From Putridiphycobacter roseus (GTDB lineage Bacteria > Bacteroidota > Bacteroidia > Flavobacteriales_D > Crocinitomicaceae): a stretch of 64,000 nt of DNA. Position 1 is the stretch's first letter. Every line of letters starts with the position of its first letter. The DNA lies in the NCBI RefSeq assembly GCF_003234935.1, contig NZ_QKSB01000001.1, positions 124,001-188,000 on the forward strand, written 5' to 3'. The notes beneath the pieces were generated by a model. That model was not told the origin of the DNA, searched no databases, and was given only the letters and a program-made list of their open reading frames with translations. This document shows, one piece after another, positions 21,731 through 33,286 of this stretch. Made by a program: the position numbers and the translations under genes.

Positions 21731-22723
21731 TTACTCTTTATCTAATTTGTATTTAGAAACATTCATGCCAAAAGCTAAACCTTTAGCTTCTACTAAATCT
21801 TCCAATTCAGTTAATGACTTCTTACCAAAGTTTCTAAATTTCAATAAATCATTTTTATTGAAAGAAACTAAATCACCTAAAGTTTCCACATCTGCCGCTT
21901 TTAAGCAATTTAATGCTCTTACAGATAAATCTAAATCTACTAATTTAGATTTCAACAATTGACGCATGTGTAAAGAAGTTTCATCAAATTCTTCTGTTTC
22001 TGATTTAATTTCAGAATCTAAAGTAATTCTTTCGTCAGAAAACAACATGAAATGGTGAATCAAAATCTTAGCTGCTTCTTGCAAAGCATCTTTTGGTGAA
22101 ATTGAACCATCTGTAGTGATGTCTAAAACCAATTTTTCATAATCCGTTTTTTGTTCCACTCTATAGTTTTCGATTGCATATTTTACATTTTTAATCGGTG
22201 TAAAAATAGAATCGATTGCTATAGTACCTATTGGTGCATTAGATGATTTGTTTTCATCAGCAGGCATATAACCTCTTCCTTTAACCACTTCCACTTCCAT
22301 GTTAATTTTAACACTTTTGTCCATACGACAAAGTACTAAATCTGGATTTAAAACTTGAAATGAAGTAGCAAATTTTCCAATATCACCAGCAGTCAAAGTA
22401 TCTTGACCAGAGATGGATACCATAATTTTTTCAGAATCAGTATCTTCAATTTGTTGTTTAAAACGTACTTGTTTTAAATTTAAAATGATTTCAGTAACAT
22501 CATCCACTACACCTTTCAATGTAGAAAACTCATGATCCACTCCTTCAAGCTTAATGGAAGCAATAGCAAACCCTTCTAGAGATGACAATAAGATTCTTCT
22601 TAAAGAATTACCTACTGTAATACCATAACCAGGTTCAAGTGGACGAAATTCGAACTGACCTTGAAAATCGTCAGATTCAATCATTATAACCTTGTCAGGT
22701 TTTTGAAAATCTAATATAGCCAT
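21731..22723 (-). CDS. rpoA: RNA polymerase alpha subunit
   Basis: 330 residues. The N-terminal domain (about 1-230), which dimerises and nucleates polymerase assembly, includes [14 protein letters not shown]. The C-terminal domain (about 255-325, [19 protein letters not shown]) contacts upstream promoter DNA and activators. It is preceded by 139 bases that contain no clear promoter, so it is probably read from the upstream alpha operon. Confidence 0.98.
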   Translation of the reverse strand: MAILDFQKPDKVIMIESDDFQGQFEFRPLEPGYGITVGNSLRRILLSSLEGFAIASIKLEGVDHEFSTLKGVVDDVTEIILNLKQVRFKQQIEDTDSEKIMVSISGQDTLTAGDIGKFATSFQVLNPDLVLCRMDKSVKINMEVEVVKGRGYMPADENKSSNAPIGTIAIDSIFTPIKNVKYAIENYRVEQKTDYEKLVLDITTDGSISPKDALQEAAKILIHHFMLFSDERITLDSEIKSETEEFDETSLHMRQLLKSKLVDLDLSVRALNCLKAADVETLGDLVSFNKNDLLKFRNFGKKSLTELEDLVEAKGLAFGMNVSKYKLDKE

Positions 22724-22848
22724 TTAATATCTTCTTTTTAATTGAGTAATGGTTGCGCGGTTAATTTACTTGAAGATGCGGTAAAATAACCCTTTGGCCA
22801 AAATCCAATATATTGTTTTGTTTATAAAATAAAAATCATTGTTTGTGT

Positions 22849-22875
22849 TTACTCTAAATAGATTATTTAGAGTAA
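22849..22875 (-). repeat. 12-bp perfect hairpin at the rpsD stop codon
   Basis: TTACTCTAAATA / TATTTAGAGTAA with a 3-base loop overlaps the last codons and stop of rpsD. No T run follows on the minus strand, so it looks more like an RNA-processing or stability element than a terminator. Confidence 0.6.
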
Positions 22876-23468
22876 AGCTCAACGATTAATTGTTCTTTGA
22901 TGTTTTCTGGAATCATTTCTCTAGAAGGCACAGACAAATATTTACCTTGCATTCCTTGAACATTCCAATCCAACCAATCGAACTTTTTATCATTACTAGC
23001 TAAAGATGCAGTAATAACTTCTAATGATTTAGATTTTTCTCTTACACTTACAACATCACCTTCTTTTAATTGGTAAGAAGGAATGTTTACCAATGAACCA
23101 TTCACTGTAATGTGTCTGTGTGTTACTAATTGACGTGCACCACTTCTTGTAGGAGAAATTCCTAATCTGAATACAGTGTTATCTAATCTAGACTCACATA
23201 AACTTAACAACAATTCCCCTGTAATACCCTTCATTCTTGAAGCTTTCTTAAACAAGTTAGAAAATTGTTTTTCTAAAATACCGTAAGTATATTTAGCTTT
23301 TTGTTTTTCTGTTAATTGGATTGAATATTCAGATTGTTTACCTCTTCTTTTATTCGGACCATGTTGACCAGGACCGTAATTTTTTCTTTCTAAAGCTTTA
23401 TCAGCTCCAAAAATAGGCTCTCTGAATCTTCTAGCGATTTTTGACTTTGGGCCAGTATATCTTGCCAT
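22863..23468 (-). CDS. rpsD: 30S ribosomal protein uS4
   Basis: 201 residues. A primary 16S-binding protein and, in many bacteria, a translational repressor of its operon. The S4 RNA-binding domain ([20 protein letters not shown]) is clear. The N-terminus has no Cys cluster, so it is the zinc-free form. Confidence 0.97.
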   Translation of the reverse strand: MARYTGPKSKIARRFREPIFGADKALERKNYGPGQHGPNKRRGKQSEYSIQLTEKQKAKYTYGILEKQFSNLFKKASRMKGITGELLLSLCESRLDNTVFRLGISPTRSGARQLVTHRHITVNGSLVNIPSYQLKEGDVVSVREKSKSLEVITASLASNDKKFDWLDWNVQGMQGKYLSVPSREMIPENIKEQLIVELYSK

Positions 23469-23493
23469 CTCTCTTCTTTTTTAAATAAAATTA

Positions 23494-23880
23494 TTAAACT
23501 CTTCTTCTTTTGGGAGGTCTACAACCATTGTGAGGAATTGGTGTTACATCAATAATTTCTGTAACTTCAATACCGTTGTTATGTAAAGTTCTAATTGCAG
23601 ACTCACGTCCAGAACCAGGTCCTTTTACAAAAACTTTCACTTTTCTTAATCCCAAATCTCTTGCCTCTGCACCACAGTCTTCAGCTGCCATTTGTGCAGC
23701 ATACGGAGTGTTCTTTTTAGATCCTCTAAATCCCATTTTACCAGCAGAAGACCAAGAAATAACTTGTCCTGTATTAGTGGTTAATGAAATAATAATATTG
23801 TTAAAAGAAGCATGAATATGTGCTTGACCTACGGCCTCTACTTTTACACTCTTTTTTTTAGCTTTAGTTGACTTTGCCAT
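23494..23880 (-). CDS. rpsK: 30S ribosomal protein uS11
   Basis: 128 residues. A platform protein near the mRNA exit and E site. It has the conserved [14 protein letters not shown] start and the basic C-terminal tail [15 protein letters not shown]. Confidence 0.97.
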   Translation of the reverse strand: MAKSTKAKKKSVKVEAVGQAHIHASFNNIIISLTTNTGQVISWSSAGKMGFRGSKKNTPYAAQMAAEDCGAEARDLGLRKVKVFVKGPGSGRESAIRTLHNNGIEVTEIIDVTPIPHNGCRPPKRRRV

Positions 23881-23894
23881 TATAATTAAATTAA

Positions 23895-24269
23895 TTATTT
23901 AACTGCTTTCTTTTTACCAGCAACAGTTTTCTTTCTACCTTTTCTCGTACGAGAGTTATTCTTTGTTCTTTGACCTCTTAAAGGAAGCCCTGATCTGTGA
24001 CGAACACCTCTGTAACATCCAATATCCATTAAACGTTTGATGTTTAATTGAATTTCAGAACGTAAAGATCCTTCTACTTTAATTTGTTCTATCGTTGTTC
24101 TGATTTTCGCTAACTGATCATCATCCCAATCTTGAACTTTGATGTTTTCATCAATTCCGTTCTCAGCTAATATTTGTTTAGCTGTGCTTGAACCTATACC
24201 GAAAATATAAGTTAAACCTATTACCCCTCTTTTATTCTTAGGTAAATCTATTCCTGCAATTCTAGCCAT
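23895..24269 (-). CDS. rpsM: 30S ribosomal protein uS13
   Basis: 124 residues. A head protein contacting the P-site tRNA and the large subunit. It starts [20 protein letters not shown] and has the basic tail [16 protein letters not shown]. Confidence 0.97.
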   Translation of the reverse strand: MARIAGIDLPKNKRGVIGLTYIFGIGSSTAKQILAENGIDENIKVQDWDDDQLAKIRTTIEQIKVEGSLRSEIQLNIKRLMDIGCYRGVRHRSGLPLRGQRTKNNSRTRKGRKKTVAGKKKAVK

Positions 24270-24279
24270 AATACTATAA

Positions 24280-24396
24280 TTATCCTTGTCTTTGTTTAAA
24301 TTTAGGGTTCTTTTTGTTTATCACATAAACTCTTCCCTTACGCTTCACAATCTTACAATCTTCAGATCGTTTTTTTACAGATGCTCTTACTTTCAT
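24280..24396 (-). CDS. rpmJ: 50S ribosomal protein bL36, zinc-free form
   Basis: A 38-residue gene between rpsM and infA. It begins [20 protein letters not shown] and ends PKFKQRQG. The zinc-binding Cys/His set of the canonical protein is reduced to a single Cys14, as in the C-minus paralogues. It ends 10 bases before rpsM. Confidence 0.93.
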   Translation of the reverse strand: MKVRASVKKRSEDCKIVKRKGRVYVINKKNPKFKQRQG

Positions 24397-24466
24397 TTGT
24401 TCTGTCTTTTTCTAATTATCACATGGAACGATTAGATAAAATATCCTTTCGTTTCAAGTATTCTTA

Positions 24467-24685
24467 TTATTTATACCTGTAGGTAATGCGTCCCTTCGTT
24501 AAATCGTAAGGAGACATTTCTAACTTTACTTTATCACCTGGTAAAATTTTAATGTAGTGCATTCTCATTTTACCAGAAATATGAGCAATGATGACATGTC
24601 CGTTTTGCAACTCTACTTTGAACATAGCATTACCCAATGCTTCTAATATTACTCCGTCTTGTTCTATTGATGCCTGTTTTGCCAT
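24467..24685 (-). CDS. infA: Translation initiation factor IF-1
   Basis: 72 residues, one S1-like OB fold. It blocks the A site during initiation. The sequence runs from [18 protein letters not shown] to the terminal KGRITYRYK. It follows secY by 8 bases; map, which sits here in many relatives, is absent. Confidence 0.97.
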   Translation of the reverse strand: MAKQASIEQDGVILEALGNAMFKVELQNGHVIIAHISGKMRMHYIKILPGDKVKLEMSPYDLTKGRITYRYK

Positions 24686-24693
24686 ACTTACTA

Positions 24694-26007
24694 TTATATT
24701 GACATTTCATTCATACCACGTCTACCTCTAATTTTTCCACCTTCCATCAAACCATCATAATGTTGATTCATTAGGTAAGTTTCAATTTGTTGCAATGTAT
24801 CCAACACCACACCAACCATAATCAATATAGATGTACCTCCCATAAATAATGCGAAGTTATCACCAATTCCTGCCAAGTGAGCAAAAGCTGGGATTATAGC
24901 AATCAGAGCTAAAAATATAGATCCTGGTAAAGTTATTCTAGAAACAATATCATCAATTCTATTAGCAGTATCTGTTCCTGGTTTTACACCTGGAATAAAA
25001 CCACCGTTTCTTTTTAAATCATCCGCAATTTGCTTAGGATTTACAGTAATAGCTGTATAAAAATAAGTAAATACCATAATTAAGATAGCAAATACTAGAT
25101 TATAAGGCCATGACCATAAATCTCTTAATCCATTAAGAAAAGAACTGTTAGTTTGATAGGACATCATCATTGGTACAGACATAATAGCCTGTGCAAAAAT
25201 AATTGGCATAACACCAGAAGCATTTACTTTAAGCGGAATATAACTTCTTGCAGATTGTTCTGTAGCACCACCACCTGCAACTCTTTTTGCATAGTTTACT
25301 GGTAATCGGCGTACACCTTGAACGATCAGTACTGTTACCATAATAATGGCAAAGAAACCAATCAATTTCAACAATTGAATAAATACAGCTGAATCACTAG
25401 TTACAAATTCTTCTGCGATAGCAGAAGGGAAACGAGCTAAGATACCTACAGTAATCAAGATAGAAATACCATTTCCAACTCCTTTATCTGTAATTCTCTC
25501 CCCTAACCACATTGCAAACATTGTTCCTGCAATTAATACAAGCATTGCCATAGTCCACCACATAAATGAATTATCAATAATGGCATTTCCAACGTACATA
25601 CCTAAATATGCAGGTCCTTGAAAAGCACAAATAATGATTGTTAACACCCTGGTATAACCATTAATTTTTCTTCTACCACTTTCTCCGTCTTTTTGCATTT
25701 TTTGTACCACTGGAACAGCCATTCCTAATAACTGCATAATAATAGAGGCAGAAATATAAGGCATAATTCCAAGCGCCATAATAGATGCTTTAGAGAAGGC
25801 TCCTCCTGCAAACAAATCTAATAAACCGGTAATTCCACCAGCATTAGAACCTGTATTTTGGGCAGCCATGATATTTTGATCGATACCTGGAAGGACGATA
25901 AAAGAACCAATTCTATAAACTAGAATTAATCCTAATGTTAAAAGAATACGATTTCTCAATTCTTCTGTCTTCCAAATATTTTTCAATGTTTCTATAAACT
26001 TCTTCAT
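24694..26007 (-). CDS. secY: Preprotein translocase subunit SecY
   Basis: 437 residues with ten predicted membrane helices, the channel of the Sec system through which all the T9SS cargos and lipoproteins here must first cross the inner membrane. The plug region ([19 protein letters not shown]) and the cytosolic loop [19 protein letters not shown] are recognisable. A TTG codon one triplet upstream opens the ORF, but the ATG at 26007 (MKKFIETL) is preferred. It lies between rplO and infA. Confidence 0.97.
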   Translation of the reverse strand: MKKFIETLKNIWKTEELRNRILLTLGLILVYRIGSFIVLPGIDQNIMAAQNTGSNAGGITGLLDLFAGGAFSKASIMALGIMPYISASIIMQLLGMAVPVVQKMQKDGESGRRKINGYTRVLTIIICAFQGPAYLGMYVGNAIIDNSFMWWTMAMLVLIAGTMFAMWLGERITDKGVGNGISILITVGILARFPSAIAEEFVTSDSAVFIQLLKLIGFFAIIMVTVLIVQGVRRLPVNYAKRVAGGGATEQSARSYIPLKVNASGVMPIIFAQAIMSVPMMMSYQTNSSFLNGLRDLWSWPYNLVFAILIMVFTYFYTAITVNPKQIADDLKRNGGFIPGVKPGTDTANRIDDIVSRITLPGSIFLALIAIIPAFAHLAGIGDNFALFMGGTSILIMVGVVLDTLQQIETYLMNQHYDGLMEGGKIRGRRGMNEMSI

Positions 26008-26019
26008 CAAAGGTTTATT

Positions 26020-26466
26020 TTAAATCGTTTCAATTGAACCGCCAGCACCTTCAATAGCTGCTACTGCGGAAGCTGAAAATTTATTTGCTTTAATTGTCAA
26101 TTTAGCAGTTAAAGCGCCTCTTCCTAAGATCTTCACTTTATCATGCTTTGAAACTAAACCATTTTCTAACAATACCTCAATTGTAATTTCACTCAATTTC
26201 TTTCTATCCACTAGATCTTGAATAGAATCAAGGTTTACCCCTTTATATTCTACTCTATTGATATTTGTGAAACCAAACTTAGGTACACGTCTTTGAAGTG
26301 GCATTTGCCCACCTTCAAATCCAATTTTTCTACTGTAACCAGATCTTGATTTTTGACCTTTATGACCTCTTGTAGAAGTTCCACCTCTACCAGAACCTTG
26401 GCCTCTACCAATCCTCTTTACTGTCTTAACTGAACCAGAAGCTGGTGTTAAATTTGTTAAATTCAT
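26020..26466 (-). CDS. rplO: 50S ribosomal protein uL15
   Basis: 148 residues from the ATG at 26466; a GTG one codon upstream is less likely. The Gly/Arg-rich N-terminal tail (GRGQGSGRGGTSTRGHKGQK) penetrates 23S rRNA, and GGQMPLQRRVPKFGF is conserved. Confidence 0.96.
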   Translation of the reverse strand: MNLTNLTPASGSVKTVKRIGRGQGSGRGGTSTRGHKGQKSRSGYSRKIGFEGGQMPLQRRVPKFGFTNINRVEYKGVNLDSIQDLVDRKKLSEITIEVLLENGLVSKHDKVKILGRGALTAKLTIKANKFSASAVAAIEGAGGSIETI

Positions 26467-26487
26467 CACTGTTAATTTTCTAAATTA

Positions 26488-26664
26488 TTATTTTACGATT
26501 TCCACCAAGTGAGCTAGTTTTTTAACCATGCCCAAAATCTGAGGTGTATCTTCTTTTTCAACAACTTGGTTTAACTTTTTAAACCCTAAAGCAACTAAAG
26601 TAGCCTTTTGATCTTTCGGTCTGTTGATACCACTTTTTACTTGTTTAATTTTAATTGTAGCCAT
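26488..26664 (-). CDS. rpmD: 50S ribosomal protein uL30
   Basis: A 58-residue gene between rpsE and rplO. It begins MATIKIKQVKSGINRPKDQK, with the typical QVKSxI and TLxxLGFKKLN patterns. It overlaps nothing and is 11 bases from rpsE. Confidence 0.94.
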   Translation of the reverse strand: MATIKIKQVKSGINRPKDQKATLVALGFKKLNQVVEKEDTPQILGMVKKLAHLVEIVK

Positions 26665-26675
26665 TTCTTACTATC

Positions 26676-27185
26676 TTATCCGTTAAACACTTTATTTAAA
26701 TTAACACCTCTGTCTTTTGCTACAGAAACTGCATCTCTCAAGTTTTCTAAGGCATCAAAAGTAGCTTTCACTACATTGTGCGGATTAGAAGAACCTTGTG
26801 ATTTTGCTAAAATATCTGTAATTCCGGCGCTTTCTAAAACTGCACGCATAGAACCTCCAGCAATTACACCTGTACCATGGGAAGCAGGTTTTAACATAAC
26901 ACGAGCACCTGAAAATTTCCCTAATTGGAAATGAGGTACTGTACCATTAATAATTGGCACTCTAACTAAGTTTTTCTTTGCATCATCTACTCCTTTAGAA
27001 ATAGCTTCCACAACTTCTTTCGCTTTTCCTAAACCATGACCAACGATTCCGTTTTCATCTCCCACTACAACAATTGCAGAGAAGCTAAATGTACGTCCAC
27101 CTTTGGTTACTTTAGTTACACGATTTAAAGCAACTAACTTATCTTTCAATTCTACTTCTGTAGATCTTAATTTGTTCCTTTTCAT
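26676..27185 (-). CDS. rpsE: 30S ribosomal protein uS5
   Basis: 169 residues. A decoding-fidelity and helicase-associated protein near the mRNA entry. The S5 motif [20 protein letters not shown] and [10 protein letters not shown] are present. Confidence 0.97.
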   Translation of the reverse strand: MKRNKLRSTEVELKDKLVALNRVTKVTKGGRTFSFSAIVVVGDENGIVGHGLGKAKEVVEAISKGVDDAKKNLVRVPIINGTVPHFQLGKFSGARVMLKPASHGTGVIAGGSMRAVLESAGITDILAKSQGSSNPHNVVKATFDALENLRDAVSVAKDRGVNLNKVFNG

Positions 27186-27191
27186 TTCTTC

Positions 27192-27545
27192 TTAAAATTT
27201 TAATCCACCTTCTCTAGCTCCTTCTGCTAGTGCTTTAACTCTTCCGTGATATTGGTAGCTATTTCTATCAAAAACCACAGTTGTTACACCCGCTTTTATT
27301 GCTTTTTCAGCTACAGCTTTTCCTACTATCGTAGCTTGCTCAGACTTACTTTTTCCTTCAACCTCTTTGGATTTATATGAAGATGCAGAAACTAATGTAA
27401 TTCCTTTTTCGTCATCAATAACTTGTGCGTAAATTTGTTTATTTGATCTAAACACGCTCAATCTAGGACGCTCAGAGCTTCCGAACACATTTTTACGGAC
27501 TCTTCTTTTAATCTTATTTCGTTTATCAATTTTACTCAATGACAT
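27192..27545 (-). CDS. rplR: 50S ribosomal protein uL18
   Basis: 117 residues. A 5S rRNA-binding protein with [20 protein letters not shown] and the C-terminal [19 protein letters not shown]. Confidence 0.97.
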   Translation of the reverse strand: MSLSKIDKRNKIKRRVRKNVFGSSERPRLSVFRSNKQIYAQVIDDEKGITLVSASSYKSKEVEGKSKSEQATIVGKAVAEKAIKAGVTTVVFDRNSYQYHGRVKALAEGAREGGLKF

Positions 27546-27558
27546 AACTTAACTTTTT

Positions 27559-28113
27559 TTATTTTGCTGCAGATTTACCTGCTTTTCTTCTAATATACTC
27601 ATCATTGTAACGGATACCTTTTCCTTTGTATGGTTCAGGTTTTCTGTACGATCTGATCTTTGCTGCTACTTGACCAACTAATTGTTTGTCATGAGACTCT
27701 AAAGTTACCACTGGTGGCTTACCTTTATCTGTCACTGCAGTTAATTTAACTTCCTTAGCAATTTCTAAGTGAATTGGGTGAGAATAACCTACAACCATTT
27801 CTAATATTTGGCCATTTGCTACCGCTCTGTAACCAACACCATGAAATTCTAATACCTTTTTAAATCCATCACTTACACCTTCAATCATATTTGCTATAAG
27901 CGCACGGTATAAACCGTGTTGTGCTCTCACATCTTTATGATCAGAAGTACGCTCTAAAGAGATTACACCATCTTCAATTTTGATTTTTACATTCTCTAAA
28001 TTGAACTCTTGTGTTAATTCTCCTTTAGGGCCCTTTACAGTGATTAGGTTTCCTTCTACTTTGAAGTCCACACCATCTTTTAATGTAATTGGATTATTTC
28101 CTATTCTAGACAT
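27559..28113 (-). CDS. rplF: 50S ribosomal protein uL6
   Basis: 184 residues in two homologous halves, located at the factor-binding site base. It begins MSRIGNNPITLKDGVDF, and the C-terminal signature KIRSYRKPEPYKGKGIRY is intact. Confidence 0.97.
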   Translation of the reverse strand: MSRIGNNPITLKDGVDFKVEGNLITVKGPKGELTQEFNLENVKIKIEDGVISLERTSDHKDVRAQHGLYRALIANMIEGVSDGFKKVLEFHGVGYRAVANGQILEMVVGYSHPIHLEIAKEVKLTAVTDKGKPPVVTLESHDKQLVGQVAAKIRSYRKPEPYKGKGIRYNDEYIRRKAGKSAAK

Positions 28114-28129
28114 ACTCTTATATTCTTAT

Positions 28130-28525
28130 TTAATATACGTAGCAAATCACTTCGCCACCTACTTTTAAATTTCTAGCTTCTTTATCTGTAATAACTCCTC
28201 TTGAAGTTGAAATTACGGCAATTCCTAAACCATTTAAAACTCTTGGAAGTTCAGTTGCACCAACATATTTTCTTAAACCTGGTGTACTAATTCTCTCAAT
28301 TCTTCTAATTGAAGGTTCTTTATCGTTTGTATATTTTAAGGCAATTTTAATGGTTCCTTGAGGACCATTGTTGTCAAATTTATGACTTAAGATATATCCT
28401 TTTTCTTCCAAGATTCTAGTAATGTCTTTTTTCATTTTAGAACTTGGAATTTCAACTACTTTATGACCTGCACTTTGTGCATTTCTAATTCTAGTTAAAT
28501 AATCAGCTATTGGATCTGTATACAT
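28130..28525 (-). CDS. rpsH: 30S ribosomal protein uS8
   Basis: 131 residues. A central-domain 16S-binding protein and the usual spc-operon repressor. It begins [13 protein letters not shown], and the C-terminal [20 protein letters not shown] is diagnostic. Confidence 0.97.
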   Translation of the reverse strand: MYTDPIADYLTRIRNAQSAGHKVVEIPSSKMKKDITRILEEKGYILSHKFDNNGPQGTIKIALKYTNDKEPSIRRIERISTPGLRKYVGATELPRVLNGLGIAVISTSRGVITDKEARNLKVGGEVICYVY

Positions 28526-28547
28526 TTCTGCTCGCTTTTATTATTAA

Positions 28548-28835
28548 TTACCAACTTGCTTTAGTTACACCTGGTATTTTACCAGCTAAAGCCATTTCTC
28601 TGAATGTTACCCTAGAAAGTCCAAATTGTCTCATATAGCCTCTTGGTCTTCCTGTTAACATACATCTATTGTGAACTCTAATCTTCATAGAGTTTTTAGG
28701 TAATTTTTGCAAAGCCATCATTGCATCCCAATCACCTTCATTTGCTGCTTTTCTCAAAGCATCTCTTTTATCGGCATGTAACTCAGAAAGTCTAATTCTC
28801 TTACGTTCTCTTGCCTTCATTGATTCCTTCGCCAT
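28548..28835 (-). CDS. rpsN: 30S ribosomal protein uS14, zinc-free form
   Basis: 95 residues. The long, Cys-poor type ([13 protein letters not shown] ... [18 protein letters not shown]), with no CxxC pairs. It is a few residues longer than the usual 89 in this phylum. Confidence 0.96.
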   Translation of the reverse strand: MAKESMKARERKRIRLSELHADKRDALRKAANEGDWDAMMALQKLPKNSMKIRVHNRCMLTGRPRGYMRQFGLSRVTFREMALAGKIPGVTKASW

Positions 28836-28838
28836 ATC

Positions 28839-29390
28839 TTATTTTTTTGTGAATGGAAAACCGAATTCATCAAAGAGTGCTTTCGCCTCTTCATCAGAAT
28901 TTGTACTGGTTACAAATGTGATGTCCATCCCGAATATTTTGTTTACTTTATCTATATCGATTTCCGGAAAAATGATGTGTTCTTTAATTCCCATATTGAA
29001 ATTACCTCTTCCATCAAATCCTTTATCGTTTACTCCTTTGAAATCTCTTGTTCTAGGAAGAGAAACAGAAATAAAACGATCTAAAAAATCGTACATTTTA
29101 TCACCTCTCATTGTCACTTTAACTCCAACAGGCATTCCTTTTCTCAATTTGAAATTAGAAATATCTTTTTTAGAATTAGTAACTACGGCTTTTTGACCAG
29201 CAATTAACGACATATCGTTAACAGCAGAATCAACTAACTTCTTATCTGATGTTGCAGCGCCAATACCTTGACTCAACACTATCTTTTCCAGTTTAGGAAT
29301 TCTCATTTTTGATTTAAAACCAAATTTAGTTTTTAACAAATCTGCGATTTCTGTACTGTACTTTTCTTTTAATCTTGGCGTATAACTCAT
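28839..29390 (-). CDS. rplE: 50S ribosomal protein uL5
   Basis: 183 residues. A 5S rRNA-binding protein of the central protuberance ([31 protein letters not shown]). Its ATG overlaps the rplX stop by 4 bases. Confidence 0.97.
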   Translation of the reverse strand: MSYTPRLKEKYSTEIADLLKTKFGFKSKMRIPKLEKIVLSQGIGAATSDKKLVDSAVNDMSLIAGQKAVVTNSKKDISNFKLRKGMPVGVKVTMRGDKMYDFLDRFISVSLPRTRDFKGVNDKGFDGRGNFNMGIKEHIIFPEIDIDKVNKIFGMDITFVTSTNSDEEAKALFDEFGFPFTKK

Positions 29391-29707
29391 GACTTAACTA
29401 CCTCCCCTGATTTTTTAGAGTATCTTACTAATTTCCCGTTATCGTCAGCTTTTCTACCTGTTTTAGTGGCAACACCATTCACTACTAACATAATGTTAGA
29501 TGAATGAATTCCCGCAGGAGATTCAACTATTCCTCCTTGAGGATTAGATGCACTTGGCTTCACATGTTTTTTAACCATGTTTACACCATCAACAATAACA
29601 CGATTTTTCTTTCTATCAATAGAAAGAATAGTTCCTTCGCTACCTTTTGAAGTTCCTGCAATTACTTTAACAGTATCTCCAATTTTTACGTGTAATTTTT
29701 TCTGCAT
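29387..29707 (-). CDS. rplX: 50S ribosomal protein uL24
   Basis: 106 residues. An assembly initiator with an N-terminal KOW motif ([20 protein letters not shown]) and a typical [18 protein letters not shown]. It is translationally coupled to rplE by a 4-base overlap. Confidence 0.97.
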   Translation of the reverse strand: MQKKLHVKIGDTVKVIAGTSKGSEGTILSIDRKKNRVIVDGVNMVKKHVKPSASNPQGGIVESPAGIHSSNIMLVVNGVATKTGRKADDNGKLVRYSKKSGEVVKS

Positions 29708-29718
29708 TTTACTTAATT

Positions 29719-30087
29719 TTAAAGTACTTCAGGTGCTAATGAAACGATTTTCATAAACTGCTTGTCTCTTAACTCTCTGGCAACAGGACCGAAAATACGT
29801 GTCCCTCTCATTTCACCAGTAGCGTTAAGCAACACAACTGCATTATCATCAAATCGAATATAAGAACCATCTTGTCTTCTTACTTCTTTTTTAACTCTTA
29901 CTATTACTGCTTTGGCAACTTGACCCTTTTTGATGTTGCCAGCTGGTATAGCGCTCTTTACTGTTACAACAATTTTATCTCCTACAGAAGCATATCTTCT
30001 TTTAGTACCGCCTAATACACGGATACACAAAACCTCTTTTGCTCCTGAGTTGTCTGCTACAGCTAATCTACTTTCCTGTTGAATCAT
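29719..30087 (-). CDS. rplN: 50S ribosomal protein uL14
   Basis: 122 residues. An intersubunit bridge protein. It starts [20 protein letters not shown], and [19 protein letters not shown] is conserved. Confidence 0.98.
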   Translation of the reverse strand: MIQQESRLAVADNSGAKEVLCIRVLGGTKRRYASVGDKIVVTVKSAIPAGNIKKGQVAKAVIVRVKKEVRRQDGSYIRFDDNAVVLLNATGEMRGTRIFGPVARELRDKQFMKIVSLAPEVL

Positions 30088-30096
30088 TGTATCTTA

Positions 30097-30354
30097 TTAT
30101 TTTGCTCTCTCAACAATTTCTATTAGTCTCCAACACTTATTTTTACTAAGTGGACGAGTCTCCATTATACGAACAGTGTCTCCTATGTTACACTCATTTT
30201 TTTCGTCGTGGGCGACAAATTTAGTAGTTTTTTTGACAAACTTACCATATTTCTCGTGTTTTACTTTTCTCTCGACAGAAATCACTATTGATTTTTCCAT
30301 CTTGTTACTAGTAACTACGCCGATTCGCTCTTTTCTTAAATTTCTATTTTCCAT
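30097..30354 (-). CDS. rpsQ: 30S ribosomal protein uS17
   Basis: 85 residues. An OB-fold primary binder of 16S rRNA ([35 protein letters not shown]). Confidence 0.96.
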   Translation of the reverse strand: MENRNLRKERIGVVTSNKMEKSIVISVERKVKHEKYGKFVKKTTKFVAHDEKNECNIGDTVRIMETRPLSKNKCWRLIEIVERAK

Positions 30355-30383
30355 TTCTAGAAAGTTTATTTTTTAATGAAAAA

Positions 30384-30578
30384 TTAAGCTTCAAGCTCTC
30401 TTTTTCGTAATTGTGTTTTTAATCGAGCAAGTTCCTTACGTCCCGATCTTATTTGCAACGGATTTTCTAGTTGCGTAACTTTGTGAGAAAGAATTAATTT
30501 TTCTTGCTTCACTTCAAGTTCTTCGATTCTTTCTATCAAATCGTTTACTGATAAATCTTTTAGTTCTACAGATGCCAT
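30384..30578 (-). CDS. rpmC: 50S ribosomal protein uL29
   Basis: 64 residues. A small two-helix protein at the tunnel exit, part of the SRP/trigger-factor docking site. The pattern LKDLSVNDLIERIEELE ... RKELARLKTQLRKRE fits. Confidence 0.94.
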   Translation of the reverse strand: MASVELKDLSVNDLIERIEELEVKQEKLILSHKVTQLENPLQIRSGRKELARLKTQLRKRELEA

Positions 30579-30589
30579 AATCTTATTTT

Positions 30590-31009
30590 TTACTCAACAT
30601 AATCTTTACGCACTACGAACTTACATCTTAACGGTAATTTTTGTGCCGCCAATCTCATTGCTTCTTGTGCTGTTTCTTTATTCACTCCTTCACATTCAAA
30701 AAGGATTCTTCCTGGACGGATAACAGCAACCCAATGACTTGGTGCCCCTTTACCCTTACCCATTCTTACCTCTGCAGGTTTTGCAGTGATCGGTTTGTCT
30801 GGGAATATTCTAATCCAAACTTTACCTTGTCTTTTCATGTGTCTAGTCACCGCGATACGTGATGCTTCGATATTTCTAGATGTTAACCATCCAGCGTCTA
30901 ACGATTTTAATCCAAAATCTCCGAAAGCTACTTGGCTTCCTCTTTGCGCAAGTCCAGTATTTCTACCTTTTTGTGCTTTTCTGAATTTAGTTCTCTTAGG
31001 TTGTAACAT
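30590..31009 (-). CDS. rplP: 50S ribosomal protein uL16
   Basis: 139 residues. It contacts A-site tRNA near the peptidyl-transferase centre. It begins [17 protein letters not shown], and [20 protein letters not shown] is conserved. Confidence 0.98.
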   Translation of the reverse strand: MLQPKRTKFRKAQKGRNTGLAQRGSQVAFGDFGLKSLDAGWLTSRNIEASRIAVTRHMKRQGKVWIRIFPDKPITAKPAEVRMGKGKGAPSHWVAVIRPGRILFECEGVNKETAQEAMRLAAQKLPLRCKFVVRKDYVE

Positions 31010-31032
31010 AATACTACGCCTTTATTAAATTC

Positions 31033-31746
31033 TTATTTTTTCTTTCTTCTAGCAAATTTCCCTTGATTTCCACCGCCTGAAGATTTTTGTTGTAAACCTA
31101 CGTTTGGAGATAAATCTCTTTTGCCATATACTTCACCTTTACAAATCCATACTTTAATACCGATTCTTCCGTATGTAGTATGTGCTTCAGCTAATGCATA
31201 ATCAATATCAGCTCTAAATGTATGCAAAGGTGTTCTACCTTCTTTGTACATTTCAGAACGTGCCATTTCAGCGCCGTTCAATCTACCACTAATTTTAATT
31301 TTAATACCTTCTGCTCCCATTCTCATGGTTGAAGCTATGGACATTTTAATTGCTCTTCTAAAAGAAATACGTCCTTCAATTTGTCTTGCAACCCCTTCCG
31401 CAACTAATTGCGCATCCAGTTCAGGTCTTTTGATTTCAAAGATATTGATTTGAACTTCTTTCCCAGTTAATTTCTTTAACTCTTCTTTCAGTTTATCTAC
31501 TTCTTTTCCACCTTTACCGATAATCACACCTGGACGTGCAGTATTAATGGTAACAGTTACTAATTTGATTGTTCTCTCGATAATAATCTTTGAGATACTA
31601 GCTTTAGTTAAACGAGCAAGTAAATATTTTCTGATTTTATCGTCTTCCACGATTTTTTCAGCGTAATGATTTCCTCCGTACCAATTAGACTCCCATCCTT
31701 GGATGATCCCTAATCTATTTCCTATTGGATTTGTTTTTTGTCCCAT
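31033..31746 (-). CDS. rpsC: 30S ribosomal protein uS3
   Basis: 237 residues. An mRNA-entry protein with a KH domain ([18 protein letters not shown]) and a C-terminal S3 domain, ending in a basic [13 protein letters not shown] tail. Confidence 0.97.
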   Translation of the reverse strand: MGQKTNPIGNRLGIIQGWESNWYGGNHYAEKIVEDDKIRKYLLARLTKASISKIIIERTIKLVTVTINTARPGVIIGKGGKEVDKLKEELKKLTGKEVQINIFEIKRPELDAQLVAEGVARQIEGRISFRRAIKMSIASTMRMGAEGIKIKISGRLNGAEMARSEMYKEGRTPLHTFRADIDYALAEAHTTYGRIGIKVWICKGEVYGKRDLSPNVGLQQKSSGGGNQGKFARRKKK

Positions 31747-31754
31747 TCGTTTAA

Positions 31755-32150
31755 TTAATTTAAGCTATCTACAATGATAGTTACGTGATTTGATCTCTTT
31801 CTAATTCTATGCGCACGTCCTTGAGGAGCTGGTTGAATTCTTTTCAACATTCCGGCGTGATCAACTTTTACCATTGATACGACTAATGTTTCATCTTCCA
31901 AGTTTTTTTCCTCGTTTTTTACTTCCCAGTTTGCAATTGCAGAACGTAGCAATGTAGCTAAACGTTTTGATGCTTCTTTAGGATTGTGTTGCAATATATT
32001 TAAAGCTTTATTTACTTCAACGCCTCTTACAAGATCAGCAACTAATCTCATTTTTCTAGCAGAAATTGGACAATCGTTTAATTTAGCAATTGCAATTTTT
32101 GACTTTTCAGCTTTTAGTTTTTCAGCTTTTTCTCTTTTTCTAGCCCCCAT
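31755..32150 (-). CDS. rplV: 50S ribosomal protein uL22
   Basis: 131 residues. The beta-hairpin that lines the exit tunnel is near [21 protein letters not shown] Lys/Ala/Glu-rich N-terminal extension ([13 protein letters not shown]) precedes the conserved [14 protein letters not shown]. Confidence 0.96.
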   Translation of the reverse strand: MGARKREKAEKLKAEKSKIAIAKLNDCPISARKMRLVADLVRGVEVNKALNILQHNPKEASKRLATLLRSAIANWEVKNEEKNLEDETLVVSMVKVDHAGMLKRIQPAPQGRAHRIRKRSNHVTIIVDSLN

Positions 32151-32172
32151 GGTTAATTTCTTTTAGACTATT

Positions 32173-32445
32173 TTACTTCTTTTTCTTCTTGTCAGCATGA
32201 CCTCTGAAAGTTCTCGTTGGAGAAAATTCACCTAATTTATGACCTACCATATTTTCAGTTACAAAAACAGGAATAAATTTATTTCCATTATGTACTGCTA
32301 CAGTTAGTCCAATAAAATCGGGAGTAATAGTTGATGCTCTCGACCAGGTTTTAATCACTGTCTTTCTTTGTGTCCCAGCTTGTTCTTCAACACGCTGTTG
32401 TAATTTATAGTGGACAAAAGGTGGTTTTTTTAACGATCTACTCAT
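32173..32445 (-). CDS. rpsS: 30S ribosomal protein uS19
   Basis: 90 residues. A head protein paired with uS13. It begins [15 protein letters not shown], with the signature [19 protein letters not shown]. Confidence 0.97.
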   Translation of the reverse strand: MSRSLKKPPFVHYKLQQRVEEQAGTQRKTVIKTWSRASTITPDFIGLTVAVHNGNKFIPVFVTENMVGHKLGEFSPTRTFRGHADKKKKK

Positions 32446-32451
32446 AACCTA

Positions 32452-33276
32452 TTATTTCTTTCTCTTTTCAACAATATACTTATTAGAATACTTCTTTTTT
32501 GATCTAGTTTTGTATCCTTTAGCAGGAATACCATTTCTTGATCTTGGGTGTCCTCCTGAAGATTTACCTTCACCACCACCCATTGGGTGATCGACTGGAT
32601 TCATTACTACACCTCTTACTCTAGGTCTTCTACCTTGCCATCTACTTCTACCTGCTTTACCAGATCGAGTTAACATGTGTTCAGCATTCGATACTGAACC
32701 GATAGTAGCCAAACAAGTCCCTAAAATCATTCTAGTCTCACCTGAAGGCATTTTAATAGTTACATACTTACCTTCTTTTGCATTCAACTGTGCATATGCA
32801 CCAGCACTTCTTGCAATAGATGCACCAGCACTTGGGTTGAATTCAATATTATGAATGATTGTTCCTAAAGGAATTTCAGACAAAGGTAAAGCATTTCCAA
32901 TTTCTGGAGCAGAACCACTTCCTGATACAATAACATCTTCTACTTTTAATCCTTCTGGTGCGATAATATATCGTTTTTCACCATCTTTATAAAATAATAA
33001 AGCAATTAATGCAGATCTGTTTGGATCGTATTCAATGGTTTTAACCGTTGCTGGAATACCAGCTTTTTCACGATTAAAATCTATGATTCTATATTTCTTT
33101 TTGTGACCACCACCTAAATAGCGCATAGTCATTTTACCTGTATTATTTCTACCACCACTTCTTGTTTTGGTAGCTAACAATGACTTTTCTGGACTTGACT
33201 CAGTAACAGTCGAATATTCATTCGCTATTTTATGTCTTTGACCAGGAGTCATTGGTTTTAATTTTCTAACACCCAT
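32452..33276 (-). CDS. rplB: 50S ribosomal protein uL2
   Basis: 274 residues. Needed for subunit joining and peptidyl transfer. The functional loop [18 protein letters not shown], which includes the conserved His, is intact. Confidence 0.98.
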   Translation of the reverse strand: MGVRKLKPMTPGQRHKIANEYSTVTESSPEKSLLATKTRSGGRNNTGKMTMRYLGGGHKKKYRIIDFNREKAGIPATVKTIEYDPNRSALIALLFYKDGEKRYIIAPEGLKVEDVIVSGSGSAPEIGNALPLSEIPLGTIIHNIEFNPSAGASIARSAGAYAQLNAKEGKYVTIKMPSGETRMILGTCLATIGSVSNAEHMLTRSGKAGRSRWQGRRPRVRGVVMNPVDHPMGGGEGKSSGGHPRSRNGIPAKGYKTRSKKKYSNKYIVEKRKK

Positions 33277-33286
33277 CTCTTACTTC

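Noticed and set aside
24686..24693. A possible map gene between secY and infA, as in many relatives
   Set aside because: The genes are only 8 bases apart, so map is absent here.
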